DNA of 11,812 bases, from contig CASECL010000073.1 of NCBI GenBank assembly GCA_949286445.1, positions 1 to 11,812 on the forward strand, given 5' to 3'. The notes beneath the pieces were generated by a model. It saw nothing but the letters and a program-made list of their open reading frames with translations, was not told the origin of the DNA and ran no database searches. Origin of the DNA: an uncultured bacterium. Its GTDB lineage: Bacteria > Verrucomicrobiota > Lentisphaeria > Victivallales > Victivallaceae. Position numbers and translations under genes: made by a program. Shown one piece after another: positions 1-7,683 of this stretch; position 1 is the stretch's first letter, and every line of letters begins with the position of its first letter.

Positions 1-39
1 CATGAACGGCTTTGGAACAAATATTTAAAAGTCAACTGA
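1..39 (+). CDS. Possible C-terminal tail of an upstream gene (partial)
   Basis: The first reading frame is open from base 1 and ends at a TGA at 37-39, giving a 12-residue charged and aromatic tail, HERLWNKYLKVN. The other two forward frames stop early. The composition looks like an ordinary protein C-terminus, and the distance to the next start (18 bases) would suit an operon. This is too short to assign a function or even to be sure it is coding. Confidence 0.35.
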   Translation, partial: HERLWNKYLKVN

Positions 40-57
40 ATATACAGAATTTTTTTT

Positions 58-1146
58 ATGAAATTAAAAACAGTTTTATGCCTGGCTGCATTCGCAGCTA
101 TAGGTAATATGCTTCAAGCAGAAGGGTTGAAAAATCTTCCGGAAACTAAATCTCCGAGGATAAAAGTCAGTGACCGGGTATGGTCCAAAATCCCGGGTGA
201 TGCCTATGTGTGTTTCTGGAAGGACGATAAACTTATGCCCATAACCCTCACTGTGGACGATAATTCTGCACCGGATCATCAGTGGTGGATGGAAATGGCG
301 GAAAAATACGGTCTGAAAGTTACCTGGTTTGTCATAACCTCCCGGATAGGCGATAATCCGAACAGTTATTTCGGAACCTGGGAAGGCTTCAAAAAACTCC
401 TTGATGCCGGACATGATATCCAAACTCATACGGTATCACATTTAGACAATGACAAACTCACAATTGTCCAGGAATACGCTGACTCCAAGGCAATACTTGA
501 AGAAAAATTTCCCGGTCATAAAGTTCTGGCCGTTGCCTATCCCGGCGGCAAAAACAGCAAAAAGAACTCCATTCCGGAAGCATCAAAAATATTTATTTCC
601 GGCCGCGGCGGCAGAGGTATAGCCAATCAGTCTGACCGGATAAATTACATGGAAACCTGCAGTTTAAGCGGCTACATTCCCTTTAATCAGCAGGAGTGCC
701 GCTGGGTCAATGTTGAGGATTGCCTCAACCCGAAAAGCCGCGGCTTCCGGAACTGGATGTGCATACATTACCACGGCGTAAATAAACCGGAACAGCGCGC
801 TAAAGCAGAAGCCGCATTCCAAAAACTCAAAGAAATGGAAAAAGATATTTGGGTTGGGACATTTGTTCAGGTTACTCAGTACGGGCAGGAACGGGATACA
901 GCGGAACTTAAGGTCACCAAAAATACACCTTCAGAAATTGCGTTCAATCTCACTGACAAAATGGATGATACGCTTTTTAATTTTCCGCTCACGGTAAAAG
1001 TGTGTGTTCCCTCTGACTGGAGCGGCGCAGAAGCACTTCAAAACCAGAAGCCGGTTGCCTGCGAAATTCAGGAAAAAGACGGGGCAAAATATGTATTCGT
1101 CCAGGCGGTACCAGACGCCGGAGAAGTAACCATAAGGAAAAAATAA
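58..1146 (+). CDS. Secreted polysaccharide deacetylase (NodB-type, CE4-like)
   Basis: Predicted metal-dependent deacetylase that removes N- or O-acetyl groups from a polysaccharide outside the cytoplasm. Residues 1-21 form a signal peptide (basic start, hydrophobic core, likely cut after LQA). The NodB fold covers about 58-270. Motif 1 is TVDDN (65-69), a variant of TFDDG that keeps both aspartates D67 and D68. Motif 2 is HTVSH, with H124 and H128 as metal ligands. A YPGG motif (161-164) and HYHG (237-240) stand where the later family motifs are expected. The last 90 residues look beta-rich and may be an accessory domain. No Shine-Dalgarno is visible: a run of eight T directly precedes the ATG. 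The stop is two bases before the lyase start, so the two are very likely co-transcribed and act on the same polymer. The substrate is unknown; the family call is solid. Confidence 0.88.
   Translation: MKLKTVLCLAAFAAIGNMLQAEGLKNLPETKSPRIKVSDRVWSKIPGDAYVCFWKDDKLMPITLTVDDNSAPDHQWWMEMAEKYGLKVTWFVITSRIGDNPNSYFGTWEGFKKLLDAGHDIQTHTVSHLDNDKLTIVQEYADSKAILEEKFPGHKVLAVAYPGGKNSKKNSIPEASKIFISGRGGRGIANQSDRINYMETCSLSGYIPFNQQECRWVNVEDCLNPKSRGFRNWMCIHYHGVNKPEQRAKAEAAFQKLKEMEKDIWVGTFVQVTQYGQERDTAELKVTKNTPSEIAFNLTDKMDDTLFNFPLTVKVCVPSDWSGAEALQNQKPVACEIQEKDGAKYVFVQAVPDAGEVTIRKK
1134..1138 (+). promoter_or_regulatory. Shine-Dalgarno for the lyase gene, inside the deacetylase gene
   Basis: AAGGA lies 10 bases before the ATG at 1149, within the last codons of the deacetylase. 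It supports this ATG and suggests the two genes are translationally coupled. Confidence 0.55.
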
Positions 1147-1148
1147 TT

Positions 1149-4100
1149 ATGAAAAAGACAGTAGTGCCGGTATTGTTATTTATGGCATCAGCCATGCTTA
1201 CTGCCGCTGAGTTCAGCGTCGGAACGGATGATTTTGGTGCCTCCGGTAGAGTTACCGGAAACACGTTCAACAAGGATTGGCCGATTGCCAGAGCTCTGGT
1301 GGGCGACAAAGTCCGTGGCGGAGGCTTGATGCTCAATCCTCCAATGACCGGAGCATTATGCGAGATAATGCTGATTAAACCGGTTGACATCACCGCGGTC
1401 GGAATTACCGGACTTAACTACCACGGCGTGCGCCAGGTTAAGAGCGTGGACATCTCTCTGGACGGTAAATTAGTCAAAGAAAATGTTGAACTGCCTTTTG
1501 CTCCGGGCAAGGAATTTAAAATTCCTCTTGACGGAACCAAGGCCAAAACTATCGGCATAAAAGTTCGCGATCTTCATCCCATCTCTCAGGTAAAAGACCG
1601 CAGAACCGGTAAAATGAAACCCGGTCCGAACTGGGGCGGTTTTGCCAGATTGCGGGTTTACAGCTCAACCAATCTGGCTGAAGATATGAAAACTCCGGCT
1701 GAATACAAGGTCTCCCCCGAATCTGCCGCGCTCGCATTTAACGCCGAAACTGCGGCTCCGGTAAAGGCTTACACCAATCCCCGCCAGACCGTTGGCAACC
1801 CGTGTACCATCTGGGATCAGCAGGATATCGATGAAATCAAAGCCATGATGAAAACTTCTCCGGAACTGAAAAAACAGTACTCCGATCTGCTGAAAAAAAT
1901 GGATGCCCTGATATTGCGCCCTATCGATATACCGCAGGGGAAAAAGGATGAATTTGGAAAATATGTCCATATTTCCGACCGGATCAATGGCACTAAACAC
2001 AATCAGCTGGCTCTTGACATTTGCGATCTTGGTATTGCCTATGCCTTGAGCGGAGATAAAAAATATGCCGATTATGCCGGAAAAATGCTGCTGGCTTACA
2101 CTGCGGCATACAAAACTTACGCTCCAGGCAACCGTCCCGGATTTGCCCATGACGTGGGCATGGTTTTTGATCAGCGTTTGAGCGATGCCACCTGGCTTAT
2201 CCAGATTGTGCGCGGATATGACCTGGTCTATAATGCGCTTTCTCCGGAAGATCGTAAAACCATTGAAGACGGTCTTATCAAGGCCAATGCCAAGTTTATC
2301 GCGGCCAACCGCCATGTGCTTATGGCTCCGACTAACTGGTCGGCAATCGACGTATGCTCCATACTTATGGCCGGATATGCCACTCATGATAAAGACCTTA
2401 TCGAAATCGGCACAAAAGGCTGGAATAATCGTGGTAACTGGGTCGGCGGATATCCGCTCCATTTCAGTGATAAATGTATTGATAAAGACGGACTCTGGGC
2501 TGAGGGCGCAATGGGCTACCAGTTTATGGCCATGCAGGCTCTTGTGGCCATGGCGGAAACTCTGCTCCACCACAATATAGATATGTATTCAGCCAACAAT
2601 GGTTCTTTCAAGAAGCTGTTTGATTCCGCAATACGTTTTTCCTATGCCGATCTTACCACTCCGGCCATTCACGACTCCGGCCACGCCAGTATTCTCGGGT
2701 ATAACTCCAACGTGTTTGAACAGGGATACAAACGTTACCGCGATCCGAATTATCTGACCTTGCTCAAGAAAATTCCGCTGATTCTTCCGACCCGTTTCCA
2801 GATCTTCAGCAATTCCTGTTTGTGGGATCTTGACAAGAGTGTTCCGGCTCCGCCGCTCAATGTCAACAGCATCAACTTCACCGGCGTCGGATATGGAGTT
2901 TCCCGTCTGGATTCCCCCAAGGGACAGACCTACCTGCTGCTTGACTATGGCCCGAACCGTTCCCACGGCCACCCGGATAAGCTTAACATCGACCTCTATG
3001 CCAATGGCGAACAGCTGGTTATCGACCCCGGCAGTATCTGGTATGAGCGTCCGCTCTACCGCCGCTGGTATCGCACCAGCGTGGCACACAATACCATCGT
3101 CGTGGATGAAAAGGAACAGCGCGCCTGCGGAGCTACCTGTCTGGCTTACGCACCGTCGGAAAGCATGGCCATTCAACGGGCTTCAACGGATCAGCCGTAT
3201 CCCGGAGTTACCATGGACCGCAGCCTTTTCCTGACGCCGGAATATATGCTGGATATTTTCGGTGTATTTTCCAAGATGGAGCGCAAGTATGACCTGCTCT
3301 ATCACGTCCGCGGTTCTTTTGAAATTCCGGAAAAATTCACTGATCGCAAAGAAAAATTGACCGCAGAAGGTTATTGCGAACTGGGAGAGGTTAAATCTTA
3401 TACCGGTAAAGACTCTCAAGTTTTCAAATTCACCAGTCCCCAGTACAAAAACACCAGCCGGCTCATCACTGCACCCGGATATAATACTGAATATATTACC
3501 GGAACCGGACATTATCAGAATGAACGTCCGCTTACTGTCATCGAGCGCAGAAACGGGAAAAGTGAATTTTTCTGCAATGTTCTGGACTACACCGGCAAAG
3601 ATTATGTAAAGAGCGTAACAACTGCCGGATCTCCGGAACAGGGTTTCTGCGTTGCCTACGTTGATACGGTTAACGGCATTGATGACGGCGTGGTGAATTT
3701 CTCCGGAAAGACGGTCAAGGCCGGCAATATTGAAACTGATGCCTTGCAGGTATTTGTCCGCACTGATGTCAACGGCAAAGTTTATTCCGCCATGATGGCT
3801 GGCGGTACTTTCCTGAACTTCAGCGGCAAAAATGATAAATTCCGTCTGGAAAGCAATCCCAGAGGTATTGCCTATGTGGAAAAAACCGTGGTTGGCAGCT
3901 ATATCGTCGGCAATCTCTCTGAACAGCCGGCAACGATAACAGTAAATGCCTCCTGGAATAAAAATCTTACCGCTGCGGAATTAAACATTTCCGGAACTAT
4001 CACCAGTAAACTCGGTCCGGCATCAGACACTTTCAAATTGGCTCCCGGAGCAAGAGTTGAACTTCTTCCCGCCGGCAATGAGGGCTTCAATGCCGTCAAA

Positions 4101-4676
4101 AATGCGGAACGTAAACGCTTACAGGCTGAAAGTGAAGCCCGGGAAAAGGCGGAAAAAGATGCCGCACTCAAACGCTCTGCCGAACGTAAGTCCGGCAGCG
4201 AAAAATCCCCGGTGAAGGGTTTCTACCGGGAAATACCGGCAGTCAGTTTTGTCGGCGAAACCGGCGGCAAAATCAATCGTCTGAAAGGACGTACCGCTTC
4301 CAAAAATACCGAGATTGCCCAGGGCTGGAATGATATGGGACATTTTCTTGATTATGAAGTAGATGTACCGTCAGACGGCTATTACAATCTGGGTATGCGT
4401 TACTGCACTGAAATGCAGAAACCGACACGGAGTATCCGGGTCAACGGTACAATTCAGGAACCGGCATCCCCGCTCCAGGTGGAAAATACCGGCGGCTGGG
4501 CAAGAAGCAACGATGACTGGAAGGTGGCTTTCGCCAAAGATTCCGCTGACGGATCAAACCTGTTGCTGAAACTCAACAAAGGTAAAAACGTCATCCGGCT
4601 TGAGAATAATGATGGATTGGGCATAAACGTTGACTACATTATCGTTTGCAGTCCTGACAAAGTACCCAAAAAGTAA
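1149..4676 (+). CDS. Secreted multidomain heparinase II/III-family polysaccharide lyase
   Basis: Predicted lyase that cleaves uronic-acid-containing polysaccharide by beta-elimination in the periplasm or at the surface. Residues 1-20 are a signal peptide (cut after TAA). Domains: N-terminal beta-sandwich resembling discoidin-type modules (about 21-175); alpha/alpha-toroid (about 215-560) with an NW pair (N396, W397) and a WAEGAMGY segment ending at Y457, a candidate catalytic tyrosine; heparinase II/III-like beta domain (about 575-800) with RSHGHPD (H606, H608), IDPG, and SVAHNTIVVD (H647); more beta sheet to about 975; a charged, Ala/Glu/Lys-rich helical linker (about 978-1022); and a CBM6/CBM35-like sandwich (about 1025-1172). 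At 1175 aa it is much longer than the usual 600-750 aa because of modules at both ends. The actual polymer (glycosaminoglycan, alginate, ulvan-like or other) cannot be told from sequence by eye. Confidence 0.88.
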   Translation: MKKTVVPVLLFMASAMLTAAEFSVGTDDFGASGRVTGNTFNKDWPIARALVGDKVRGGGLMLNPPMTGALCEIMLIKPVDITAVGITGLNYHGVRQVKSVDISLDGKLVKENVELPFAPGKEFKIPLDGTKAKTIGIKVRDLHPISQVKDRRTGKMKPGPNWGGFARLRVYSSTNLAEDMKTPAEYKVSPESAALAFNAETAAPVKAYTNPRQTVGNPCTIWDQQDIDEIKAMMKTSPELKKQYSDLLKKMDALILRPIDIPQGKKDEFGKYVHISDRINGTKHNQLALDICDLGIAYALSGDKKYADYAGKMLLAYTAAYKTYAPGNRPGFAHDVGMVFDQRLSDATWLIQIVRGYDLVYNALSPEDRKTIEDGLIKANAKFIAANRHVLMAPTNWSAIDVCSILMAGYATHDKDLIEIGTKGWNNRGNWVGGYPLHFSDKCIDKDGLWAEGAMGYQFMAMQALVAMAETLLHHNIDMYSANNGSFKKLFDSAIRFSYADLTTPAIHDSGHASILGYNSNVFEQGYKRYRDPNYLTLLKKIPLILPTRFQIFSNSCLWDLDKSVPAPPLNVNSINFTGVGYGVSRLDSPKGQTYLLLDYGPNRSHGHPDKLNIDLYANGEQLVIDPGSIWYERPLYRRWYRTSVAHNTIVVDEKEQRACGATCLAYAPSESMAIQRASTDQPYPGVTMDRSLFLTPEYMLDIFGVFSKMERKYDLLYHVRGSFEIPEKFTDRKEKLTAEGYCELGEVKSYTGKDSQVFKFTSPQYKNTSRLITAPGYNTEYITGTGHYQNERPLTVIERRNGKSEFFCNVLDYTGKDYVKSVTTAGSPEQGFCVAYVDTVNGIDDGVVNFSGKTVKAGNIETDALQVFVRTDVNGKVYSAMMAGGTFLNFSGKNDKFRLESNPRGIAYVEKTVVGSYIVGNLSEQPATITVNASWNKNLTAAELNISGTITSKLGPASDTFKLAPGARVELLPAGNEGFNAVKNAERKRLQAESEAREKAEKDAALKRSAERKSGSEKSPVKGFYREIPAVSFVGETGGKINRLKGRTASKNTEIAQGWNDMGHFLDYEVDVPSDGYYNLGMRYCTEMQKPTRSIRVNGTIQEPASPLQVENTGGWARSNDDWKVAFAKDSADGSNLLLKLNKGKNVIRLENNDGLGINVDYIIVCSPDKVPKK

Positions 4677-4702
4677 ATTTTATTGATTATAAAACTACAT
4701 AA

Positions 4703-4749
4703 TAGCGGTTTTCCCGGCTGTACATACTTGTTCGCCGGGGAAACCGTTA
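4703..4749 (+). other. Strong GC-rich hairpin upstream of the GH2 gene
   Basis: The arm 4703-4718 (TAGCGGTTTTCCCGGC) pairs with 4734-4749 (GCCGGGGAAACCGTTA) over 16 bp, with two G-U wobbles and a 15-base loop. No T-run follows, so it is not a standard intrinsic terminator. It could reduce read-through from the lyase gene, stabilise mRNA ends, or be part of a folded leader of the GH2 mRNA. The pairing itself is certain; the role is inferred. Confidence 0.7.
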
Positions 4750-4767
4750 ACCCACAAAAACAAGTAT
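4724..4767 (+). promoter_or_regulatory. Candidate pseudoknot or start-site-masking pairing before the GH2 start
   Basis: Nine bases in the hairpin loop (ATACTTGTT, 4724-4732) are exactly complementary to AACAAGTAT (4759-4767), which ends one base before the GH2 ATG. With the hairpin at 4703-4749 this gives the strand order of an H-type pseudoknot. It would cover the ribosome landing site, where no Shine-Dalgarno is visible. The connecting loop (9-12 bases across a 13-16 bp stem) is tight, so the two helices may exclude each other. A 9-bp inverted-repeat protein-binding site is an alternative. Confidence 0.45.
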
Positions 4768-4768
4768 A

Positions 4769-7447
4769 ATGAGAGCAGAAAAGATTATCAGCGATTGGAA
4801 TATTTTTTATTCCCCGGTTTGGGCAGAAGATTTTGAGGAAAAATCAAAAACAGTTGAACTGCCGAGAATATGGCAAATGGATGAACCGGATTATGAAGGA
4901 GCAGTCTATTATTGGAGAAAATTTAATTTTACAGCTGAGGATCTTGAACTTGCGCTCCGATTGCGTTTCGGCGCGGTAAATTACCGGGCTGAAGTGGAAA
5001 TAAACGGTAGAAAAGCAGCATTTCATGAGGGAGGCTATACTCCATTTGAGGTCAGATTGGATGGAATGGTTCATGCCGGTGAAAATCTTGTCACCGTCAG
5101 AGTGGTCTGCCCTCCCCGCATGTATCCCTATGAGGGGCTTCAGGCCAGTTGCCCGATACGTCAGACACCGGTGCCGTCCTGGAAAACGGGCTGGTATTAT
5201 CCTTTCGGCGGCATCTGGCAGGAAGTAAAATTGATCAAAAGTCCGAAAATTTTTGTTGCAAATGTATTTATACGCCCGGAAATAGATCCGCCGTCAATTT
5301 CTGTAACCGTGACACTTTCAGAAAAAACCAGCGGAATACTGACGGTAGAGATAAAAGGTTTTGAAAGCAGACAAATTCCTTTTTGCGGTGATAAAATTGA
5401 ATTTGATTTTAATATGCCGGGAGCAGAATTATGGTCTCTGGAAAATCCGGCACTTCATATATTGAAAATTGAATTTAACGGCGAAGAAACCGATTGGCGT
5501 TTCGGATTGCGTAAATTCAGCTGTGCCAACGGTAAATTTTATCTTAATGGGAAATTTGTGTTTCTCCGCGGTATTCTGCAGCAGGGGCTTTATCCCGGCA
5601 TGATTGCCGCACCAATGAACCGTGAATTTGCAGTGCGTGAACTTGAGTTGATAAAGAAAGCCAATATCAACCTTATCCGCGCCCATCTGAAACCAACTCC
5701 GGAATACATGCTCGACCTCTATGACGAAGCCGGAATTCTGGTCATAGCGGAACCGCCGGTCGGCTGGGTAAGTTATGACGACAAAGTCGAAGAAAGAGTG
5801 AGAAACGAAGTGGAATATCTCGTGCTTCGCGACCGCAATCACCCCTGTGTAATACTCTGGACCTTTTTCAATGAGTTTACTGATACTGTCTATGCCCGGG
5901 ATAAGGACCCGGCAAAACTGGTGAAAGAGTGTTGCGAACTGGGAGTAAAACTCGATCCCACCCGTCTGGCCACCGGCAACTCCGGCAGCAGTCCGGATAT
6001 GCATGCGTCTGTGGGGTTCGGGATTTTCGGCCAGGGTTTGAAAAAGGCGATCCCACTTACCGATGAACATATCTACTGCCGTGCGCCGCTTAATTCAGCA
6101 GATGCTGAGAGACTCCGCAGAATAAGTCCGGGCAAAGATGCTCTGCTCTGGGTCAGTGAATTCGGCACCAGCAGTTTCCCGGACATGGACAAACTTCTGG
6201 ATGAATACGGCGGCAATAATAATTGGGTGGATTACCGGCAGAATAAACTTTACCGGGATTCGCTCCATAATGCTTTTGTTGATTTTGAACTGGATAAATG
6301 CTTCGGCAATGAAAAAGAGTTTTACCGGTTGCTCGGCGTTGACCAGAATATGATGACTGACGCCATGTTGAGAAGTTTCCGGGCCAATCCGGATTTGGCC
6401 GGTTACAATATTACTCAGTGGGCGGATGCCGCCAGCGAATGGGGCGGGATTGTTGATCTTTTCCGCAATCCTAAGTCATCTTATTACATTTACGCCAAAA
6501 ACAATGCTGATGTAAATGTCATAATCGCAGTGGAAAAACCATTGATTTATGCCGGAAGTACAGAAGAAATCACCCTTTATCTCAGCAATGTAGGAGATAA
6601 GGAAGTTGAATATCAGGGGATATTCCGTATTATACTTGACGGAGAAGTTCTACTTGAACGCAACATCAAGGCAAAAGGCGGCATCGTGCAGCTGGATAAA
6701 ATTTCTTTCTGCTTTGAGCGTCCTGGAAAATACAGCCTTGAACTTTCCGGAGATATTGCCTCTGACCGGATCGGGTTGACTGCGGTAAAAAATATTATCG
6801 GAGAACTTCCTCCGTTTTCTCTGCTGGAAAACACTGCCCCGCCGCGTACTCCGATATCTCCGCTGCGGGAAAAACTCCAGCGTCTGGGACTTTATCCGGC
6901 AAACCAGTTTGAACAATTCAATCCGCCTCCGGAAGTTCCGGCAGTGGTGCATATGCAGGGTAAACTGCCGTCATTACGGCTGTTCAGATCGCTCCAGGTT
7001 TTGCGCAAAGAGGTGGAAGAAGAGGGCAAGACCGCAATATTTATTGACTGCGACCTGGGCAATTTAAGTGATTTCTTCGGCGAAGACCGTCCCCTGGAAT
7101 TTTATGCGGTGGGCTGTTACGCGGGCAATTACAATCTGGCAATGGAAGAAGGTATCTTCAGTTATGCCGATGAAAAATACAGCATAAACCGTGCTTACAG
7201 CGAATTTTATCCGGCAGGCACAGTAGATGCCTATTATCTGAAAAGCAGGGGTTACCGGCTTCATGCCATCGGAGTTCATCCGGAACAGTTCGGTATTGAA
7301 TCACAGGTTCAATACGGTTCTTTTCTTGCCTCGAAACAAATTGGCAAAGGCCGTATAGTACTCTGTTCCATGCGCATTTTCGACCGCCTCGGTTCAGATC
7401 CGGCGGCAGATGATTTGTTGATGAATTTGCTCAGAAAATTTTCCTGA
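4769..7447 (+). CDS. Glycoside hydrolase family 2 enzyme, cytoplasmic, with extra C-terminal domains
   Basis: Retaining exo-glycosidase of family GH2 (beta-glucuronidase, beta-galactosidase or beta-mannosidase type; specificity not decided). Domains: N-terminal jelly-roll sugar-binding domain (about 1-165), Ig-like domain (about 165-245), TIM barrel (about 250-560). The barrel has the family signature around NHPCVILWTFFNEF with acid/base E369, and WVSEFG with nucleophile E464; the 95-residue spacing suits GH2. After it come an Ig-like domain (about 575-680) and a final region (about 740-892) with GKGRIVLCSMRIFDRL near the end, which recalls ThuA or glutamine-amidotransferase-like folds seen at the end of some bacterial GH2 proteins. 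There is no signal peptide, so it probably works on imported oligosaccharides released by the upstream lyase. The start follows a folded spacer without Shine-Dalgarno. The family call is secure; the substrate is open. Confidence 0.9.
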   Translation: MRAEKIISDWNIFYSPVWAEDFEEKSKTVELPRIWQMDEPDYEGAVYYWRKFNFTAEDLELALRLRFGAVNYRAEVEINGRKAAFHEGGYTPFEVRLDGMVHAGENLVTVRVVCPPRMYPYEGLQASCPIRQTPVPSWKTGWYYPFGGIWQEVKLIKSPKIFVANVFIRPEIDPPSISVTVTLSEKTSGILTVEIKGFESRQIPFCGDKIEFDFNMPGAELWSLENPALHILKIEFNGEETDWRFGLRKFSCANGKFYLNGKFVFLRGILQQGLYPGMIAAPMNREFAVRELELIKKANINLIRAHLKPTPEYMLDLYDEAGILVIAEPPVGWVSYDDKVEERVRNEVEYLVLRDRNHPCVILWTFFNEFTDTVYARDKDPAKLVKECCELGVKLDPTRLATGNSGSSPDMHASVGFGIFGQGLKKAIPLTDEHIYCRAPLNSADAERLRRISPGKDALLWVSEFGTSSFPDMDKLLDEYGGNNNWVDYRQNKLYRDSLHNAFVDFELDKCFGNEKEFYRLLGVDQNMMTDAMLRSFRANPDLAGYNITQWADAASEWGGIVDLFRNPKSSYYIYAKNNADVNVIIAVEKPLIYAGSTEEITLYLSNVGDKEVEYQGIFRIILDGEVLLERNIKAKGGIVQLDKISFCFERPGKYSLELSGDIASDRIGLTAVKNIIGELPPFSLLENTAPPRTPISPLREKLQRLGLYPANQFEQFNPPPEVPAVVHMQGKLPSLRLFRSLQVLRKEVEEEGKTAIFIDCDLGNLSDFFGEDRPLEFYAVGCYAGNYNLAMEEGIFSYADEKYSINRAYSEFYPAGTVDAYYLKSRGYRLHAIGVHPEQFGIESQVQYGSFLASKQIGKGRIVLCSMRIFDRLGSDPAADDLLMNLLRKFS

Positions 7448-7639
7448 AAAATTTGTATATTTAAAAAAATGGATTATATTGTCTGCAGGATCGTTTGCAT
7501 CGCGTCAACTGCTTTGTTATAAGGATTTCGCAGACCTTAATGCCGGGTTGAACCGGACGGAAGTCATGCCAGCTGATTTTAATGTTGGCCGGACAGGGTG
7601 TTTTTCTGCGTTTATTATCATTCTGCCGGGGGGGGCGTG

Positions 7640-7655
7640 ATGCAACATGTTGCAT
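7640..7655. promoter_or_regulatory. Perfect 16-bp palindrome, probable LacI-family operator
   Basis: ATGCAACATGTTGCAT is its own reverse complement. Its length and even symmetry suit LacI-family operators, although the centre is AT and not the usual CG. It ends 28 bases before the regulator's GTG start and runs into a -10-like element, so a bound repressor would block transcription. The most likely ligand is the regulator it precedes (autoregulation). This is inferred from position and symmetry only. Confidence 0.65.
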
Positions 7656-7661
7656 TATAAC
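7656..7661 (+). promoter_or_regulatory. Possible -10 element of the regulator/esterase unit
   Basis: TATAAC directly follows the 16-bp palindrome and lies 22 bases before the GTG start. No good -35 box sits at the usual distance; the run of eight G occupies nearly that place. Weak evidence. Confidence 0.35.
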
Positions 7662-7672
7662 ACTTTTTTTAC

Positions 7673-7676
7673 GGAG
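7673..7676 (+). promoter_or_regulatory. Shine-Dalgarno deciding the GTG start of the regulator
   Basis: GGAG stands 7 bases before GTG 7684, which starts a protein of normal LacI-family layout. The in-frame ATG at 7582 would add 34 unrelated residues and put the palindrome inside the gene. Confidence 0.65.
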
Positions 7677-7683
7677 CGGAAAA

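Larger units (their letters stand above)
7448..7683 (+). other. Intergenic region with promoter of the first LacI-type regulator
   Basis: This is the longest gene-free stretch. It starts with an AT-only 7-bp hairpin overlapping the GH2 stop (7436-7442 with 7448-7454), which has no T-run after it. It also contains a 6-bp inverted repeat GTCTGC/GCAGAC (7481-7486, 7530-7535), a run of eight G (7628-7635), a 16-bp palindrome (7640-7655) and a -10-like element. I see no small gene in it. Confidence 0.5.

Noticed and set aside
1665..2573. A 302-codon open frame on the minus strand within the lyase gene
   Set aside because: It lies opposite a clearly coding domain with conserved lyase motifs and its translation has no recognisable family; it is a shadow of codon bias.
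4673..4683. GTAAATTTTAT near the lyase stop as a third copy of the AT-rich operator
   Set aside because: It is two bases shorter than the 13-bp motif and lacks the final C, so it is likely only AT-rich spacer.
4703..4749. Calling the strong hairpin a classic intrinsic terminator
   Set aside because: No U-run follows; the next bases are mostly A and C. The structure is listed as a hairpin of uncertain role instead.
7436..7454. Hairpin across the GH2 stop codon as a terminator
   Set aside because: The stem is only A-T pairs and no T-run follows; low-complexity AT sequence explains it.
7582..7683. Longer ATG-started version of the first LacI-type regulator
   Set aside because: The extra 34 residues do not fit the family, there is no ribosome site, and the extension would contain the palindrome and -10-like element. 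GTG 7684 has GGAG at a good distance.
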